From Shewanella atlantica (lineage in GTDB: Bacteria; Pseudomonadota; Gammaproteobacteria; Enterobacterales; Shewanellaceae): a stretch of 64,000 bases of DNA. This document shows, piece after piece, positions 54,183-64,000 of the stretch. The position numbers and the translations under genes were made by a program. The notes below the pieces were generated by a model. That model searched no databases. It was not told the DNA's origin and saw only the letters and a list, made by a program, of their open reading frames with translations. Position 1 is the stretch's first letter, and each line of letters starts with the position of its first letter. The DNA lies in the NCBI RefSeq assembly GCF_003966265.1, contig NZ_RXNV01000001.1, positions 124,001-188,000 on the forward strand, read 5' to 3'.

Positions 54183-57158
54183 TTAATCTAAGGTTTTGAT
54201 CAAGCCTTCGGCTTCACTCTGTTGCCTTTCGTTACCGTCCTGTTGAACTTCTTTAAGCAGGGCTTTAGCGCTATCGGTATCGTCAATTTCAATGTAGGCG
54301 CGAGCTAAATCTAACTTAGCATTGACCGAGTTTTCCTCATCATCGACATCGACCATAGAAGCGTTACCCATCAGACTATCCAGCTCGCCCATATCAACAT
54401 CGAGTTCTTTATATTGATCCGTTTCGACGACTTCTTCATCGGCTTCATTGAGTAAACGATCAATATCGATAAAGCCATTGTCACTTTGGAAGCTGGTAAG
54501 GTCATGCTCCGCAACTTCTACCGCAGGAGACGCCGTTTTCTCTTTGGCGTCGAGCGCAGCCAAGGCTTCATCGACGGTTAGCTTCTCTTCAACCCCATCT
54601 GACACTAACTCTAGTTCTTCACTTACATCGGGGCTGACCTTTTCAGGCGAATCGATAAGCTCATCGTCGCTTGATATTGGACTGTCACCTTTGCCATCAA
54701 AATCGGCTAACGAGCCATCCCACTCTAAGCTGTTATCATCAACCTTCTTACTGCCTTTAAGATCAGCAAACATGCCGCTGCCTCCCTTCGAAGCAACCGG
54801 GTCCGCTTTTGATTTATTATCTACTGACTCTAAATCGGCTAATAGTGCATCGAGTGCTTCATCTTTACCCGCAGTGGCAGTAGCATCGGCTTCGTTCCCG
54901 CTTTGAGTGCTATCATCAACCAACTCAGGTGCAATATCAGAGTCGATATCCTCCCGGCTCATATCGAAATCAGCCAGTAAGGAGTCCAGCTCATCTTCAT
55001 CCGCCTTTTCATCCGAGATAGCGTCGGCAGGCTTTGATTCAGGGGCAGGTTCTGATTCAGGCTCGGCTTCAGTCTGAGGAGCATCGAAGCTGGCCAATAG
55101 TGAGTCCAAGTCCTCTTCGCTGACAGTTTCATCCGCACTACTTTCGTCACCCTCTAACTCGGCCGCGATATCGTCGGTTAGCTTAGGTTCAGTTTCAGGC
55201 TCGGCTTCAGTCTGAGGTGTATCGAAGCTGGCCAGTAGTGAGTCCAAGTCCTCCTCGCTGACAGTTTCATCCGCACTACTTTCGTCACCCTCTAACTCGG
55301 CAGCGATCTCGTCGGTTAGCTCAGGTTCAGTTTCAGGCTCGGCTTCAGTCTGAGGAGCATCGAAGCTGGCAAGTAGTGAGTCCAAGTCCTCTTCGCTGAC
55401 AGTTTCATCCGCACTACTTTCGTCACCCTCTAACTCGGCCGCGATCTCTTCGGTTAACTTAGGTTCAGTTTCAGGCTCGGCTTCAGTCTGAGGTGTATCG
55501 AAGCTGGCAAGTAGTGAGTCCAAGTCCTCTTCGCTGACAGTTTCATTCGCACTATCGGCCTCTAATTCGGCCGCAATCTCATCACTCAGATCCGGCTCGG
55601 TACCCAATTCGGTTTCATCCACATCTGGCTCATCTTGAGAGGCATCGAAACCGGCAAGTAACGAGTCCAAATCCTCTTCACTGACAACTTCATCGGCATT
55701 TTCAGCCTCTAACTCAGCAGCAATTTCATCGGAGAGGTCGGTTTCAACTTCAGCCGCCGGTTCGTCAAAGTCTGCTAATAAAGAATCCAGATCATCTGCA
55801 GATACGATTTCGCTATTACTTTCCGCTACACTCTCAACCGGTGCAGGCTCCTCATCTAAACCGGCGAGCAGTGAGTCTAAATCATCCTCATCTGCACTCG
55901 CATCGGCATTGGGCTCCTCATCATCCTGCTCTCCCATCGCCTCAGCCCAAAGGTCATCTAACGACTGTCCCTCCTCTTCAACGGCTTCCGCTTCAAGATC
56001 TTGCTCCTTGGTGGCAGATTCACCTGAATCGACGAACATATCTTGATCCGTAGACATATCCACCTCGGGCTGTAACTCACTGGAGTCAATATTCATCAAG
56101 GAATCTATCGACTCCTCTTCATCGGTATCGAGATGTACCGCCATGGCCTCTAGATCATCGGGGGCTTCCAGGTTTTCTGGTGCAGGTATTGGCTGTGGAG
56201 CAGCAGATTCTGAGTCTTGCCCCTCTTTATCTTCTTTACTCTCACCTTCATTGCGACGACGCTTGAGGAATAACCAGAACAGGAGCAGTACTAAGAGTGC
56301 AGGAATTGCGGCACCTAGGATCAACAGCAATGGGTTCCCCATTAGGTTACGCCAAAGATCTGAGTCCTCTGCGGGCTCAGGTTGCTGCAGAGCGGCAACT
56401 TGTTCCTTCAGCATCTGAACTTCGGCATTTAGCGACTCATTTTGCTGCTTACTTATCTGAAGCTGCTCCTCTAAAATCGCGATCTGCTCATTTAGCTCAT
56501 CGATTTTACTTTGCAGTGAATCAGTATCCCGACTACCAAGACTTAACTGGTCTTCGGCTCTGGCTAACTCATCGGTCAGCTGTAACGCCTTAGCTTCAGC
56601 AGCCTCAAGTTTAGCGGTCAAGGCGTCGAGATCTGCGGTATCGGCAGTGACAGGCGTAGTCGTTGACGAAGTGGCCGTTTCGGTAACGGGCTTAGTTACA
56701 CTCGGGGGAGTTTCGGGGAGAGTTACCGGCTTAGGTTGAGAAGAAGTTGTTGGTGTGGAGGTCGCCTTTCTCCAGCCTTTATCATCGCGGGCGGCGCGCT
56801 CCTTTGCCATGCTCTTAGGGATCGCTAACATCACCGCTTTAGACGGGATGAGTAGTATCATCCCTCTCTCTAAACTGTTGTAGTTGGCGTTTGAAAATGC
56901 ATGGGGATTGGCATCAAAAATTGCTGCCATAACCTGATAGATATCGACACTATTATCAGGCCTGACTTTCTGCGCAATACTCCAGAAGGTGTCGGAGGAG
57001 CGAGTCGGTCCATATTGCCGGTTCGTTTCCCTCACCTCGCCATCGGGACCCGTGATCTTCAAAGGATCTGCGGCATGGGCCAGATTTAGCGGGTTAGCAG
57101 TAAAAACGAGTAGAGCTGAGGCCATCAGACCGACGAGATACGAAGTGCGAAAGTTCAT
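54183..57158 (-). CDS. fimV: FimV, pole-organising inner-membrane protein with acidic repeats
   Basis: A 991-residue FimV/HubP-type protein. A signal peptide ends near residue 29. A LysM-like domain (DTFWSIAQKVRP..., about 55-100) binds peptidoglycan, a coiled coil (about 165-250) and a membrane span (about 270-293) follow, then a long acidic cytoplasmic region. Its middle holds four near-identical 46-residue repeats. The C-terminal LDLARAYIEIDDTDSAKALL is the TPR-like FimV_C motif. Homologues organise cell poles, type IV pili and chemotaxis. ATG at 57158 is preferred, with GGGAAG upstream and the signal peptide at the start. Confidence 0.9.
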   Translation of the reverse strand: MNFRTSYLVGLMASALLVFTANPLNLAHAADPLKITGPDGEVRETNRQYGPTRSSDTFWSIAQKVRPDNSVDIYQVMAAIFDANPHAFSNANYNSLERGMILLIPSKAVMLAIPKSMAKERAARDDKGWRKATSTPTTSSQPKPVTLPETPPSVTKPVTETATSSTTTPVTADTADLDALTAKLEAAEAKALQLTDELARAEDQLSLGSRDTDSLQSKIDELNEQIAILEEQLQISKQQNESLNAEVQMLKEQVAALQQPEPAEDSDLWRNLMGNPLLLILGAAIPALLVLLLFWLFLKRRRNEGESKEDKEGQDSESAAPQPIPAPENLEAPDDLEAMAVHLDTDEEESIDSLMNIDSSELQPEVDMSTDQDMFVDSGESATKEQDLEAEAVEEEGQSLDDLWAEAMGEQDDEEPNADASADEDDLDSLLAGLDEEPAPVESVAESNSEIVSADDLDSLLADFDEPAAEVETDLSDEIAAELEAENADEVVSEEDLDSLLAGFDASQDEPDVDETELGTEPDLSDEIAAELEADSANETVSEEDLDSLLASFDTPQTEAEPETEPKLTEEIAAELEGDESSADETVSEEDLDSLLASFDAPQTEAEPETEPELTDEIAAELEGDESSADETVSEEDLDSLLASFDTPQTEAEPETEPKLTDDIAAELEGDESSADETVSEEDLDSLLASFDAPQTEAEPESEPAPESKPADAISDEKADEDELDSLLADFDMSREDIDSDIAPELVDDSTQSGNEADATATAGKDEALDALLADLESVDNKSKADPVASKGGSGMFADLKGSKKVDDNSLEWDGSLADFDGKGDSPISSDDELIDSPEKVSPDVSEELELVSDGVEEKLTVDEALAALDAKEKTASPAVEVAEHDLTSFQSDNGFIDIDRLLNEADEEVVETDQYKELDVDMGELDSLMGNASMVDVDDEENSVNAKLDLARAYIEIDDTDSAKALLKEVQQDGNERQQSEAEGLIKTLD
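55080..55631 (-). repeat. Four 138-bp in-frame tandem repeats within fimV
   Basis: Copies begin near 55080, 55218, 55356 and 55494, each 138 bases (46 codons). They are nearly identical, differing mainly at Thr/Ala before PQTEAEPE and Lys/Glu before LT. A fifth and further copies on the 3' coordinate side are more diverged. Recombination could change copy number. Confidence 0.85.
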
Positions 57159-57292
57159 TAATTCTTCCCTTTCAAGCGCAGTGGTGCTGCCTTTAAACAG
57201 CATAGCTTTAGGCATTTGTATTTATTGAGATTACTATAAACCAGAAATCACAGGTCTGCTACTGTTCACAATTCAAAAACAAGTGCTAAAAC

Positions 57293-57320
57293 AAAAAAAG
57301 CCTGCAATATGCAGGCTTTT
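57293..57320 (-). terminator. Terminator after asd
   Basis: AAAAGCCTGCA-ATA-TGCAGGCTTTT, with a T-run on the minus strand, 50 bases past the asd stop. Confidence 0.88.
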
Positions 57321-57371
57321 TAGTCTAAATAGCTCGATTTCTGTATAAATCAGCGCTACATCGAGCCGGGG

Positions 57372-58388
57372 TCAGTAATAATCGCGGATTAACACTTCGG
57401 CAATCTGAATGCTGTTAAGTGCTGCACCTTTCCTAATGTTATCAGAGACAACCCATAAATTAATGCCATTATCATGGGAGATATCTTTACGAACGCGGCC
57501 CACAAAAACAGGATCGGTTCCGGCGGCATCGGTCACAACCGTTGGATACTCTTCATCGGATTCAAATAGCTCTACACCGGCAGCCCCTCGTAACACAGCC
57601 TTAACATCTTCAGCGTCAACAGGCTGAAGTGTCTCAAGGTGAACCGCTTCAGAATGACCGTGGAAAACAGGGACACGTACCGCAGTCGGGTTAACGACAA
57701 TATTGTCATCACCGAAGATTTTCTGCGTTTCCCAGACCATCTTCATCTCTTCTTTGGTGTAACCGTTATCCATAAACTTATCGATCTGCGGCAGGGCGTT
57801 AAACGCAATCTGCTTTGGATAAGCTTTTGGCTCTACCGGCAAGCCTTGAAGTAACTTGGCACACTGACTCGCCAACTCTTCGATAGCTTGTTTACCCGAA
57901 CCCGATACCGACTGATAGGTCGCAACGTTGATTCGAGAGATCCCATAGGCATCATAAATAGGCTTAAGCGCAACCAACATCTGAATAGTCGAGCAGTTAG
58001 GGTTAGCGATGATATTTCTGTTACGGAAATCTGCAATCGCCTCCGGATTAACTTCTGGTATCACTAACGGAATATCGATGTCATATCTGAAGTGGGAGGT
58101 ATTATCGATAACAACACAGCCATTTTCGGCTGCTATCGGCGCCCATTTAGCCGATACATCACCACCTGCAGAGAAGAAACCTATCTGTGCTTGAGACCAG
58201 TCAAAGGTATCAACATCAAGAATTTCTACCTGTTTACCGTGGAAGGTGACCGTATCACCAGCACTACGGCTACTGGCTAGAGGGTATAAATTTGCAACGG
58301 GGAAATTGCGCTCTTCGAGGATCTCGATCATTGTTTGACCGACTGCGCCCGATGCACCTAAAACGACAACATTAAATTCTTGTGACAT
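57372..58388 (-). CDS. asd: Aspartate-semialdehyde dehydrogenase
   Basis: Asd makes aspartate semialdehyde for lysine, threonine, methionine and diaminopimelate. The 338-residue protein has VVLGASGAVGQTMIEIL (NADP motif) and the catalytic Cys132 in ANPNCSTIQ. The intact Cys separates it from the E. coli Usg paralogue, which lies at the same place beside pdxB and truA. ATG at 58388 lies two bases after the pdxB stop; an upstream extension inside pdxB is unlikely. It is probably cotranscribed with pdxB. Confidence 0.93.
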   Translation of the reverse strand: MSQEFNVVVLGASGAVGQTMIEILEERNFPVANLYPLASSRSAGDTVTFHGKQVEILDVDTFDWSQAQIGFFSAGGDVSAKWAPIAAENGCVVIDNTSHFRYDIDIPLVIPEVNPEAIADFRNRNIIANPNCSTIQMLVALKPIYDAYGISRINVATYQSVSGSGKQAIEELASQCAKLLQGLPVEPKAYPKQIAFNALPQIDKFMDNGYTKEEMKMVWETQKIFGDDNIVVNPTAVRVPVFHGHSEAVHLETLQPVDAEDVKAVLRGAAGVELFESDEEYPTVVTDAAGTDPVFVGRVRKDISHDNGINLWVVSDNIRKGAALNSIQIAEVLIRDYY

Positions 58389-58390
58389 AA

Positions 58391-59554
58391 TTACCGACCA
58401 ACTCCTGAAAACCCTAATTTGAACAACCAATCTACATCAGATTGCCCCGCAGTTGCTAGCTTTAACGCACTAAATTCACGTCTATGCTTGTGATTTTTTC
58501 TCATAAGGTCAAACCCATTGTTATTAGCGGAATTTTCAAGCGGTTTTATTGAAGAATCATCAAGCATAGTTTGCCGAAACAACTCATCGTCGTCGCGAAG
58601 GTCATAGACAAAACGGGACAGTTGAAGCAATGCCTTCTCTGAGGGGAGTTCATCCAATGACACCTGCTGTGACCAAAGCGCAGGCAACAAAGATGTCATC
58701 GACTTATCTGCATCAAGACCCAGCACCGCCATCAATTTTTGATATAACATATAAGTGCCACGTGCCTTCCCTTCCAGACTATAACCCGCAATATGAGGCG
58801 TCGCTAACTCGACATAGGGCACCAGCTCAAGCATAGGGTCGGGTTCACCTTCCCATACATCAAGTACGAGTTTGATATCCGGCCTCCGGCGCTTAACCTT
58901 TATCAGGGCGCGGTTATCAATAACCTCCCCTCTGCAGCAGTTAAGCAGCCATACATCAGGCATTAAACTTTGCAGCCTCTGCTCATCAAACAGATACCAG
59001 GTCTTATGTGCACCATCTTTAGTCAGAGGGACATGTAAGCTAATGACATTGGCTCTGGCGATTAACTCCTCCAGGGAGACAAACTCACGCGGATCGTCTG
59101 CTTCGATGAGTGGATCGTTCAGCAGCACCTCGACACCATAGGCCTCGAGACACTTAGCCACCGCCGAGCCGGTATTGCCCGCACCGACAATTCCCACGAC
59201 CTTGCCTTTTAGCTTGGTACCGAAACGTTTGGCCAGTTCCAGCATGGCAATAAAGGCAAACTCACCCACCGCAGTGGCATTACACCCCGGCGCGTTGGTG
59301 AAGGGGATTCCTTTACTGGCAAGGTAGTTCTGGTCGATATGATCTGTGCCTATGGTGGCACTCCCGACAAACTTAAGCCCTGTATTGAGTGACAGCAGTG
59401 CCTGATCAACCTTAGTCACCGAACGAACCAGCAAGACATCGGCATCTTTAATCTGCTGCGGGGTTAATGTGCGGCCATTAACGGCTTCTATAGTCCCTAG
59501 ATCACCAAAGAGCTGTTCCACATAAGGCATATTTTCATCGGCAAGGATCTTCAT
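58391..59554 (-). CDS. pdxB: Erythronate-4-phosphate dehydrogenase
   Basis: PdxB oxidises 4-phosphoerythronate in pyridoxal phosphate synthesis. The 387-residue protein opens [17 protein letters not shown]. The NAD motif [14 protein letters not shown] is near residue 115. The catalytic Arg, Glu and His lie in [13 protein letters not shown] and TPHIAGYS. The C-terminal dimerisation domain is present. It is first in a pdxB-asd unit. Confidence 0.95.
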   Translation of the reverse strand: MKILADENMPYVEQLFGDLGTIEAVNGRTLTPQQIKDADVLLVRSVTKVDQALLSLNTGLKFVGSATIGTDHIDQNYLASKGIPFTNAPGCNATAVGEFAFIAMLELAKRFGTKLKGKVVGIVGAGNTGSAVAKCLEAYGVEVLLNDPLIEADDPREFVSLEELIARANVISLHVPLTKDGAHKTWYLFDEQRLQSLMPDVWLLNCCRGEVIDNRALIKVKRRRPDIKLVLDVWEGEPDPMLELVPYVELATPHIAGYSLEGKARGTYMLYQKLMAVLGLDADKSMTSLLPALWSQQVSLDELPSEKALLQLSRFVYDLRDDDELFRQTMLDDSSIKPLENSANNNGFDLMRKNHKHRREFSALKLATAGQSDVDWLFKLGFSGVGR

Positions 59555-59860
59555 AATGGTTCCTAAAAATGACCCGAATAAGTGAGAAGGCGCATTCTAT
59601 CAAATATGGCCGCAGCTTGAGAATGAAGCTGGCTACATTTTCTGTATTGCATTATTTTAATTTGAGCCTGATTGCTGGATCTCTTTTCCCATTTTTATCT
59701 ATCAAATTTAATCAGCATGTTTTTTGAATTTATGTTTAATTCGTTATTTTGATTTAAAAAACAGATTAAGATCAAAGTTATCTTGTTAAGGAGTTGAGTA
59801 AGTTCGCGGCTTAGTAGAAAGTAACATTAATAAAAACTTATGCTCTACTCAGGTGTGTTA
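59555..59860. other. AT-rich intergenic region between pdxB and the kinase gene
   Basis: About 305 bases, AT-rich, between divergent genes; both promoters should lie here. I see no hairpin with strong support or an extra gene. Confidence 0.5.
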
Positions 59861-62800
59861 ATGTTCAAATTCGCAGACATTCGTCTTCGTCCAAAAATGC
59901 TCGGATTGTTACTTGTATTTGGTATTTTACCTATGATTGCAGTGGCAATTCATAGCAGTCGGTTAAGCTCAGAGGCACTGATTGAAAAATCATATCAAGG
60001 ACTCAGTTCAATACAATCATTGAGGATCTCGGCAATTGATGATTTTTTCCGCGAACGCTTATCTGGGTTAGATACATTAGCTCACACAGGAGAGCTGAGT
60101 GAATTTATAGAACAGGTGAGCAGTGATCACGAAATATTACCCTCAGTGATTGCGTCCCGCTACGACACCTTCTTTACCTCCTTTTTAGACGATTATGGTT
60201 ACGATGATCTGGTTATTCTCGAGCCTGAATCGGGAGAGTTGCTTTATTCATTGATGAATAGAAACAGAGTTGGGATCAAGCTCAGTCAATATACTGGTGA
60301 TCCGGCCCTCAGGCGAGCTTGGTCAAAAACAGTTAACAGCCGCAAACCCACTTTTTCTGACTTTGGTGTATCAAATGGCAATGAGGACTTGAAGCGTCAG
60401 CAAAATGCTTACTTATCCAGCCCTATTTGGAACGCTAATGGAGAAATAGCCGCCGTCATTGCAGTGAGAGTTTTACCCGGCTTAGTCAACAACATTGTCA
60501 ATTCTCGTGTTGGTATGGGGGAAACGGGTGAGTCATACATTATTGGATTAGATAACCGGGATAGCCAGATAGAGTTACGCAGTGATATCACTACAATGGG
60601 CAATGGCAACTATAACGTAGGTTATAGATTTGAAAAGGACTTAGATTACTGGATTGATGCAATAGCGGCGGGCATCAGTGGGGGGAAAGATACCTACATT
60701 GATAGTTCCGGCAATCCCGTTTTGGTCGTTTTTAACCAACTCAATGTACCAGGGTATCAATGGTATCTCATTTCAAAAATCAATGAAGATGAAGTAACCC
60801 GCCCTATTACATCGCTTTACCAGGCGGTTGTCCTGGCGACTATAGCATTGATTTTTTTAGTGATATTTGTAGCCGTTAAATTTTCTCGTTCGGTCACAGA
60901 GCCACTTATTGAATCGATGAAGTTTGCCAAAGATATCTCTGCTGGCACCTTAAGTTCAAAATTGACCTTACAACGTAAAGATGAACTTGGTGATCTTGGT
61001 ATTGCCTTAAATGGTATGGCCGTACAACTGCGTGAGCTTGATTGGATCAAGTCAGGTAAAGAAGGGTTAGATGATAAATTACGTGGTGACATTGAGCTAT
61101 CAGAACTCTCCAGCTTATTTATTAATTTCTTTACTAAACATATGGGTTGTCAGCTAGGGGCCTTATACCTATTTGAAGAGGAAAAATTACACCTCAGAGC
61201 CAGTTATTGCTTTACCGACAGACAAGGCAATTTCAACCAACTTGAACTTGGGGAAGGCATGGTAGGACAAGCAGCATTAGAACAGGAGACCATTATATTC
61301 TCTGACATGACTCATGCTGCCCCCACATTAAACTATGGCGTTGGAGAGACAAGCTTAAAGAGCTTTATGTCGGTTCCCTTAATTGTGGATGGTCATCTCG
61401 TTGGCGTAGTGCTACTTGGCTCAACGGCACCTTTTACATCACTGCAAAAGCAATTTGTAAAGGATGTCATTAATAGTGCGGCCATACTTTTTGATGCTGC
61501 AAATGCTCGCTTAGTCATTCGTACATTATTAGAACAAGCGCAAAAACAACAAGAGAACCTAAGTAAAGCCAATGATGGCTTGAAAGAATCTGAACAAGCA
61601 TTGCAAAACCAACAAGAAGAGTTACGAGTCACCAATGAGGAGCTGGAAGAGCAAACTAAGGTGCTTAAAGAGTCAGAAGCTGAGCTACAAGCTCAACAGG
61701 AAGAACTTCGCGTTACTAACGAAGAGCTGGAAGAGCGAACTAAAGCACTGGAAGAGCAGCAAGTTGAGATGCAGGGGAAAAATGATCAACTGCATTTAGC
61801 TCAAAATGTCGTGGAAGAAAAAGCGAAAGAGTTAGCAAGCGCAAGTAAGTACAAGTCTGAATTTTTAGCGAATATGTCCCATGAACTGAGGACCCCACTC
61901 AACAGTATTCTCATTTTATCCCAACTACTTGCCGGTAACAAAGCCGGCAACTTAAATGATAAACAGATTGAATCAGCCAAAGCCATTAACTCCTCAGGTT
62001 CTGATCTACTATCGCTGATTAATGAAGTTTTGGATCTGTCCAAGGTTGAAGCGGGTAAAGTCGAACTGCAAATTGAAGATGTGAGCTTCCAAGAGATAGA
62101 GCAAGATATTAATCGCTTATACAAAGATATCGCTGTTGAGAAAGGACTGGATTTCGATATTGCTCTTGCAGCCGATCTGCCGGATGCAATCAAAACCGAC
62201 TCGTTGCGATTACAACAAATCTTGCGCAATCTACTAACCAATGCGTTTAAGTTTACCCATGAAGGCGCAGTAACTCTTAGCATTACCCAGCCAACAAATG
62301 AAGTTGCTGCACGCATGCAACAGCCTAAACAATCTTTAGTCGCCTTTACGGTAAAAGATGACGGAATAGGAATTAAAAAAGAGAAGCAATTAGGCATCTT
62401 CCAGGCGTTTCAGCAGGCGGACGGCAGCACGAGTCGAAAATATGGTGGCACAGGTCTGGGTTTATCGATATCTAAAGAGCTTACTCATCTATTAGGTGGG
62501 ACTATCTTACTGAAAAGCGACGAAGGCAAAGGTTGTGCATTTACCGTTGTACTGCCTTTTGAATACCAACCCAAAGATATAGAAGCCGATAATAGCATTT
62601 TGGGTTTTCCGGTCATGGAAAAAAGCACACCAGAATCAGAAGAGCTGCCCCCAAAAAATATCCAAGCTACAAAAGATGCCGATATTGACACTAATAAACA
62701 GGCAGAAAACACAGATCTGCAGCTAATATCCCAAGCGGCTGCAATCCCTAGTGTAAAGCTAAACGTAAAAGACGAAAGTTATATCGATGACGATAGGTTA

Positions 62801-63985
62801 TCGATTGCCGCCGAAGATCAAACCTTGCTGATCATTGAAGATGATCGCGCCTTTGCCGGTGTGATGCGTGATTTTGGCAGAGAAAGAGGCTTTAAATGTA
62901 TTGTCGCTGAAACAGGCGAAACAGGATTACATTTCGCCGATTACTATAAACCTAGTGCAATTATTTTAGATATTGGGCTACCCGGCATCGATGGTTGGAC
63001 AGTGATGGAGCGCTTAAAAGAGAACTCAGAGTTACGCCATATACCAGTGCACTTCATGTCGGCGAGCGATGATAATCTCGATGCAATGAGAATGGGGGCA
63101 ATTGGATATCTAACTAAGCCGGTAGACCTGAATAAACTTAATAAAACGTTTGGCGATATTGAAGAGATCATCGCTAAGTCAGTTAAGAAATTACTGATTG
63201 TCGAAGATGACGAAATTCAAAGGGAGAGTATTCGCCAGTTACTGGGTGAAGGTGATATTCACATTGTCGGCGTGGCGACGGGAAAACAAGCACTACAAGA
63301 GCTGGAGACAAATCGATACGACTGTATGATCTTAGATTTAGGCCTTGAAGATCTATCCGGGTTTGAGTTGCTCGACAAGATACGGCGCAGTGACTCTGCA
63401 GCCAGAGTACCAATCATCGTCTATACAGGTCGCGAGTTAACGATAGACGAAGAGAAAGAGCTTAGCCGCTATGCCGAGAGCATCATAATTAAAGGGGTTA
63501 AGTCACCGGAGCGCTTACTTGATGAATCAGCACTCTTTTTACATCGGGTCGAGTCTCGTCTACCGGCAGAGCAACGGGGAATGTTAAAAGCGGTACATGA
63601 TAAAGAAACCGTCTTGGCCGGTAAGAAAGTGTTGTTAGTCGATGATGATATGCGCAATGTTTTTGCGTTATCAAGCATTTTAGAAGACAAAGGTATTGAA
63701 ATCGTCGTTGGTCGCGATGGCCTGGAAAGTATCGAAAAACTGGACCAAAACCCGGATATAGCCCTCATCTTAATGGACATAATGATGCCAAAAATGGATG
63801 GCTATGATGCAATGAAAGAGATCCGTAAAAAACGTAAATATAAGAAACTACCTATTATAGCTCTGACAGCTAAAGCGATGAAAGGCGACCGAAGTAAGTG
63901 TATTGAGGCTGGAGCCAGTGATTATTTAGCTAAACCGGTCGATACAGATAAATTACTGTCTATGTTACGAGTGTGGTTGTACTGA
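59861..63985 (+). CDS. Hybrid sensor histidine kinase with GAF and three receiver domains
   Basis: A 1374-residue membrane kinase. A periplasmic sensor (about 35-315) lies between membrane spans near 13-31 and 321-343. HAMP (345-395), GAF (413-560) and a coiled coil (565-660) follow, the last with two 28-residue repeats (61586-61669, 61670-61753). HisKA has H674 in SHELRTP; the ATPase domain shows LRNLLTNAFKFT and GTGLGLSI. Three receiver domains (about 988-1105, 1110-1235, 1256-1374) have Asp in ILDIGLPG, ILDLGLED and LMDIMMP. There is no HPt domain, so a separate transfer protein may be needed. ATG at 59861 follows AGGTG; ATG at 59840 has no such site. Confidence 0.9.
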   Translation: MFKFADIRLRPKMLGLLLVFGILPMIAVAIHSSRLSSEALIEKSYQGLSSIQSLRISAIDDFFRERLSGLDTLAHTGELSEFIEQVSSDHEILPSVIASRYDTFFTSFLDDYGYDDLVILEPESGELLYSLMNRNRVGIKLSQYTGDPALRRAWSKTVNSRKPTFSDFGVSNGNEDLKRQQNAYLSSPIWNANGEIAAVIAVRVLPGLVNNIVNSRVGMGETGESYIIGLDNRDSQIELRSDITTMGNGNYNVGYRFEKDLDYWIDAIAAGISGGKDTYIDSSGNPVLVVFNQLNVPGYQWYLISKINEDEVTRPITSLYQAVVLATIALIFLVIFVAVKFSRSVTEPLIESMKFAKDISAGTLSSKLTLQRKDELGDLGIALNGMAVQLRELDWIKSGKEGLDDKLRGDIELSELSSLFINFFTKHMGCQLGALYLFEEEKLHLRASYCFTDRQGNFNQLELGEGMVGQAALEQETIIFSDMTHAAPTLNYGVGETSLKSFMSVPLIVDGHLVGVVLLGSTAPFTSLQKQFVKDVINSAAILFDAANARLVIRTLLEQAQKQQENLSKANDGLKESEQALQNQQEELRVTNEELEEQTKVLKESEAELQAQQEELRVTNEELEERTKALEEQQVEMQGKNDQLHLAQNVVEEKAKELASASKYKSEFLANMSHELRTPLNSILILSQLLAGNKAGNLNDKQIESAKAINSSGSDLLSLINEVLDLSKVEAGKVELQIEDVSFQEIEQDINRLYKDIAVEKGLDFDIALAADLPDAIKTDSLRLQQILRNLLTNAFKFTHEGAVTLSITQPTNEVAARMQQPKQSLVAFTVKDDGIGIKKEKQLGIFQAFQQADGSTSRKYGGTGLGLSISKELTHLLGGTILLKSDEGKGCAFTVVLPFEYQPKDIEADNSILGFPVMEKSTPESEELPPKNIQATKDADIDTNKQAENTDLQLISQAAAIPSVKLNVKDESYIDDDRLSIAAEDQTLLIIEDDRAFAGVMRDFGRERGFKCIVAETGETGLHFADYYKPSAIILDIGLPGIDGWTVMERLKENSELRHIPVHFMSASDDNLDAMRMGAIGYLTKPVDLNKLNKTFGDIEEIIAKSVKKLLIVEDDEIQRESIRQLLGEGDIHIVGVATGKQALQELETNRYDCMILDLGLEDLSGFELLDKIRRSDSAARVPIIVYTGRELTIDEEKELSRYAESIIIKGVKSPERLLDESALFLHRVESRLPAEQRGMLKAVHDKETVLAGKKVLLVDDDMRNVFALSSILEDKGIEIVVGRDGLESIEKLDQNPDIALILMDIMMPKMDGYDAMKEIRKKRKYKKLPIIALTAKAMKGDRSKCIEAGASDYLAKPVDTDKLLSMLRVWLY

Positions 63986-63986
63986 T

Positions 63987-64000
63987 ATGTTTGAAGAGAA
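63987..64000 (+). CDS. Start of a further gene, cut by window edge
   Basis: ATG at 63987 begins one base after the kinase stop and continues to the edge (MFEE). The proximity suggests cotranscription with the kinase. Too short to identify; a signalling partner is a guess. Confidence 0.4.

Noticed and set aside
54448..54906. 152-codon Ser-rich plus-strand frame inside fimV
   Set aside because: It is the complement of acidic Asp/Glu/Ser-rich codons of fimV, which makes long open antisense frames.
61801..62397. 198-codon minus-strand frame inside the kinase gene
   Set aside because: Antisense to the HisKA/ATPase region, whose conserved motifs establish the plus frame.

Overview
The window looks like chromosomal DNA of a marine gammaproteobacterium, most likely Shewanella. 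The trp locus has the order rnm-yciO-scpA-scpB-rluB-yciK-sohB beside a trpEGD(CF)BA operon, as in Shewanella and Vibrio relatives. trpG and trpD are separate genes, while trpC and trpF are fused. The genus is an inference from gene order and protein resemblance; no rRNA or tRNA gene was seen.

Layout. 1-453: truncated AraC-type regulator. 585-9537: sohB, a Pla-1/VolA-like lipoprotein lipase, yciK, then rluB, scpB, scpA, yciO and rnm on the minus strand. 9680-16888: the tryptophan operon, with a leader peptide carrying three consecutive Trp codons, an attenuator, six genes and a terminator. 16907-18112: HD-GYP phosphodiesterase. 18415-25792: a nickel-uptake locus with five Nik-type ABC genes on the minus strand, divergent nikR, and a TonB-dependent receptor behind nikR. 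26046-34122: S9 peptidase, an ExeA-like ATPase with a SPOR-like end preceded by an unusual ten-unit tandem repeat, yciB, yciI, xthA and a fadD-like acyl-CoA ligase. 34161-37370: AraC-type regulator divergent from a fadH-type dienoyl-CoA reductase. 37569-42438: chemoreceptor, DUF1097 membrane protein, gloC and an S33 peptidase.

42439-45637 is the accessory part. It holds structured dispersed repeats and a small integron-cassette remnant. Two canonical attC sites (43061-43166 and 44490-44574) delimit two cassettes read on the minus strand, with no integrase in the window. One cassette encodes a single small protein. The other encodes a 284-residue soluble protein whose gene overlaps that of a 148-residue multi-span membrane protein. 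I recognise no family for that pair; it is the best candidate here for an undescribed system.

45638-64000 returns to housekeeping genes: a DUF4250 protein, topB, a small membrane protein behind a Fur-box-like palindrome, a two-TM channel-like protein with a non-canonical filter, the purF-cvpA-dedD-folC-truA-fimV-asd-pdxB block on the minus strand, and a large hybrid histidine kinase with three receiver domains. A further gene begins at the right edge.
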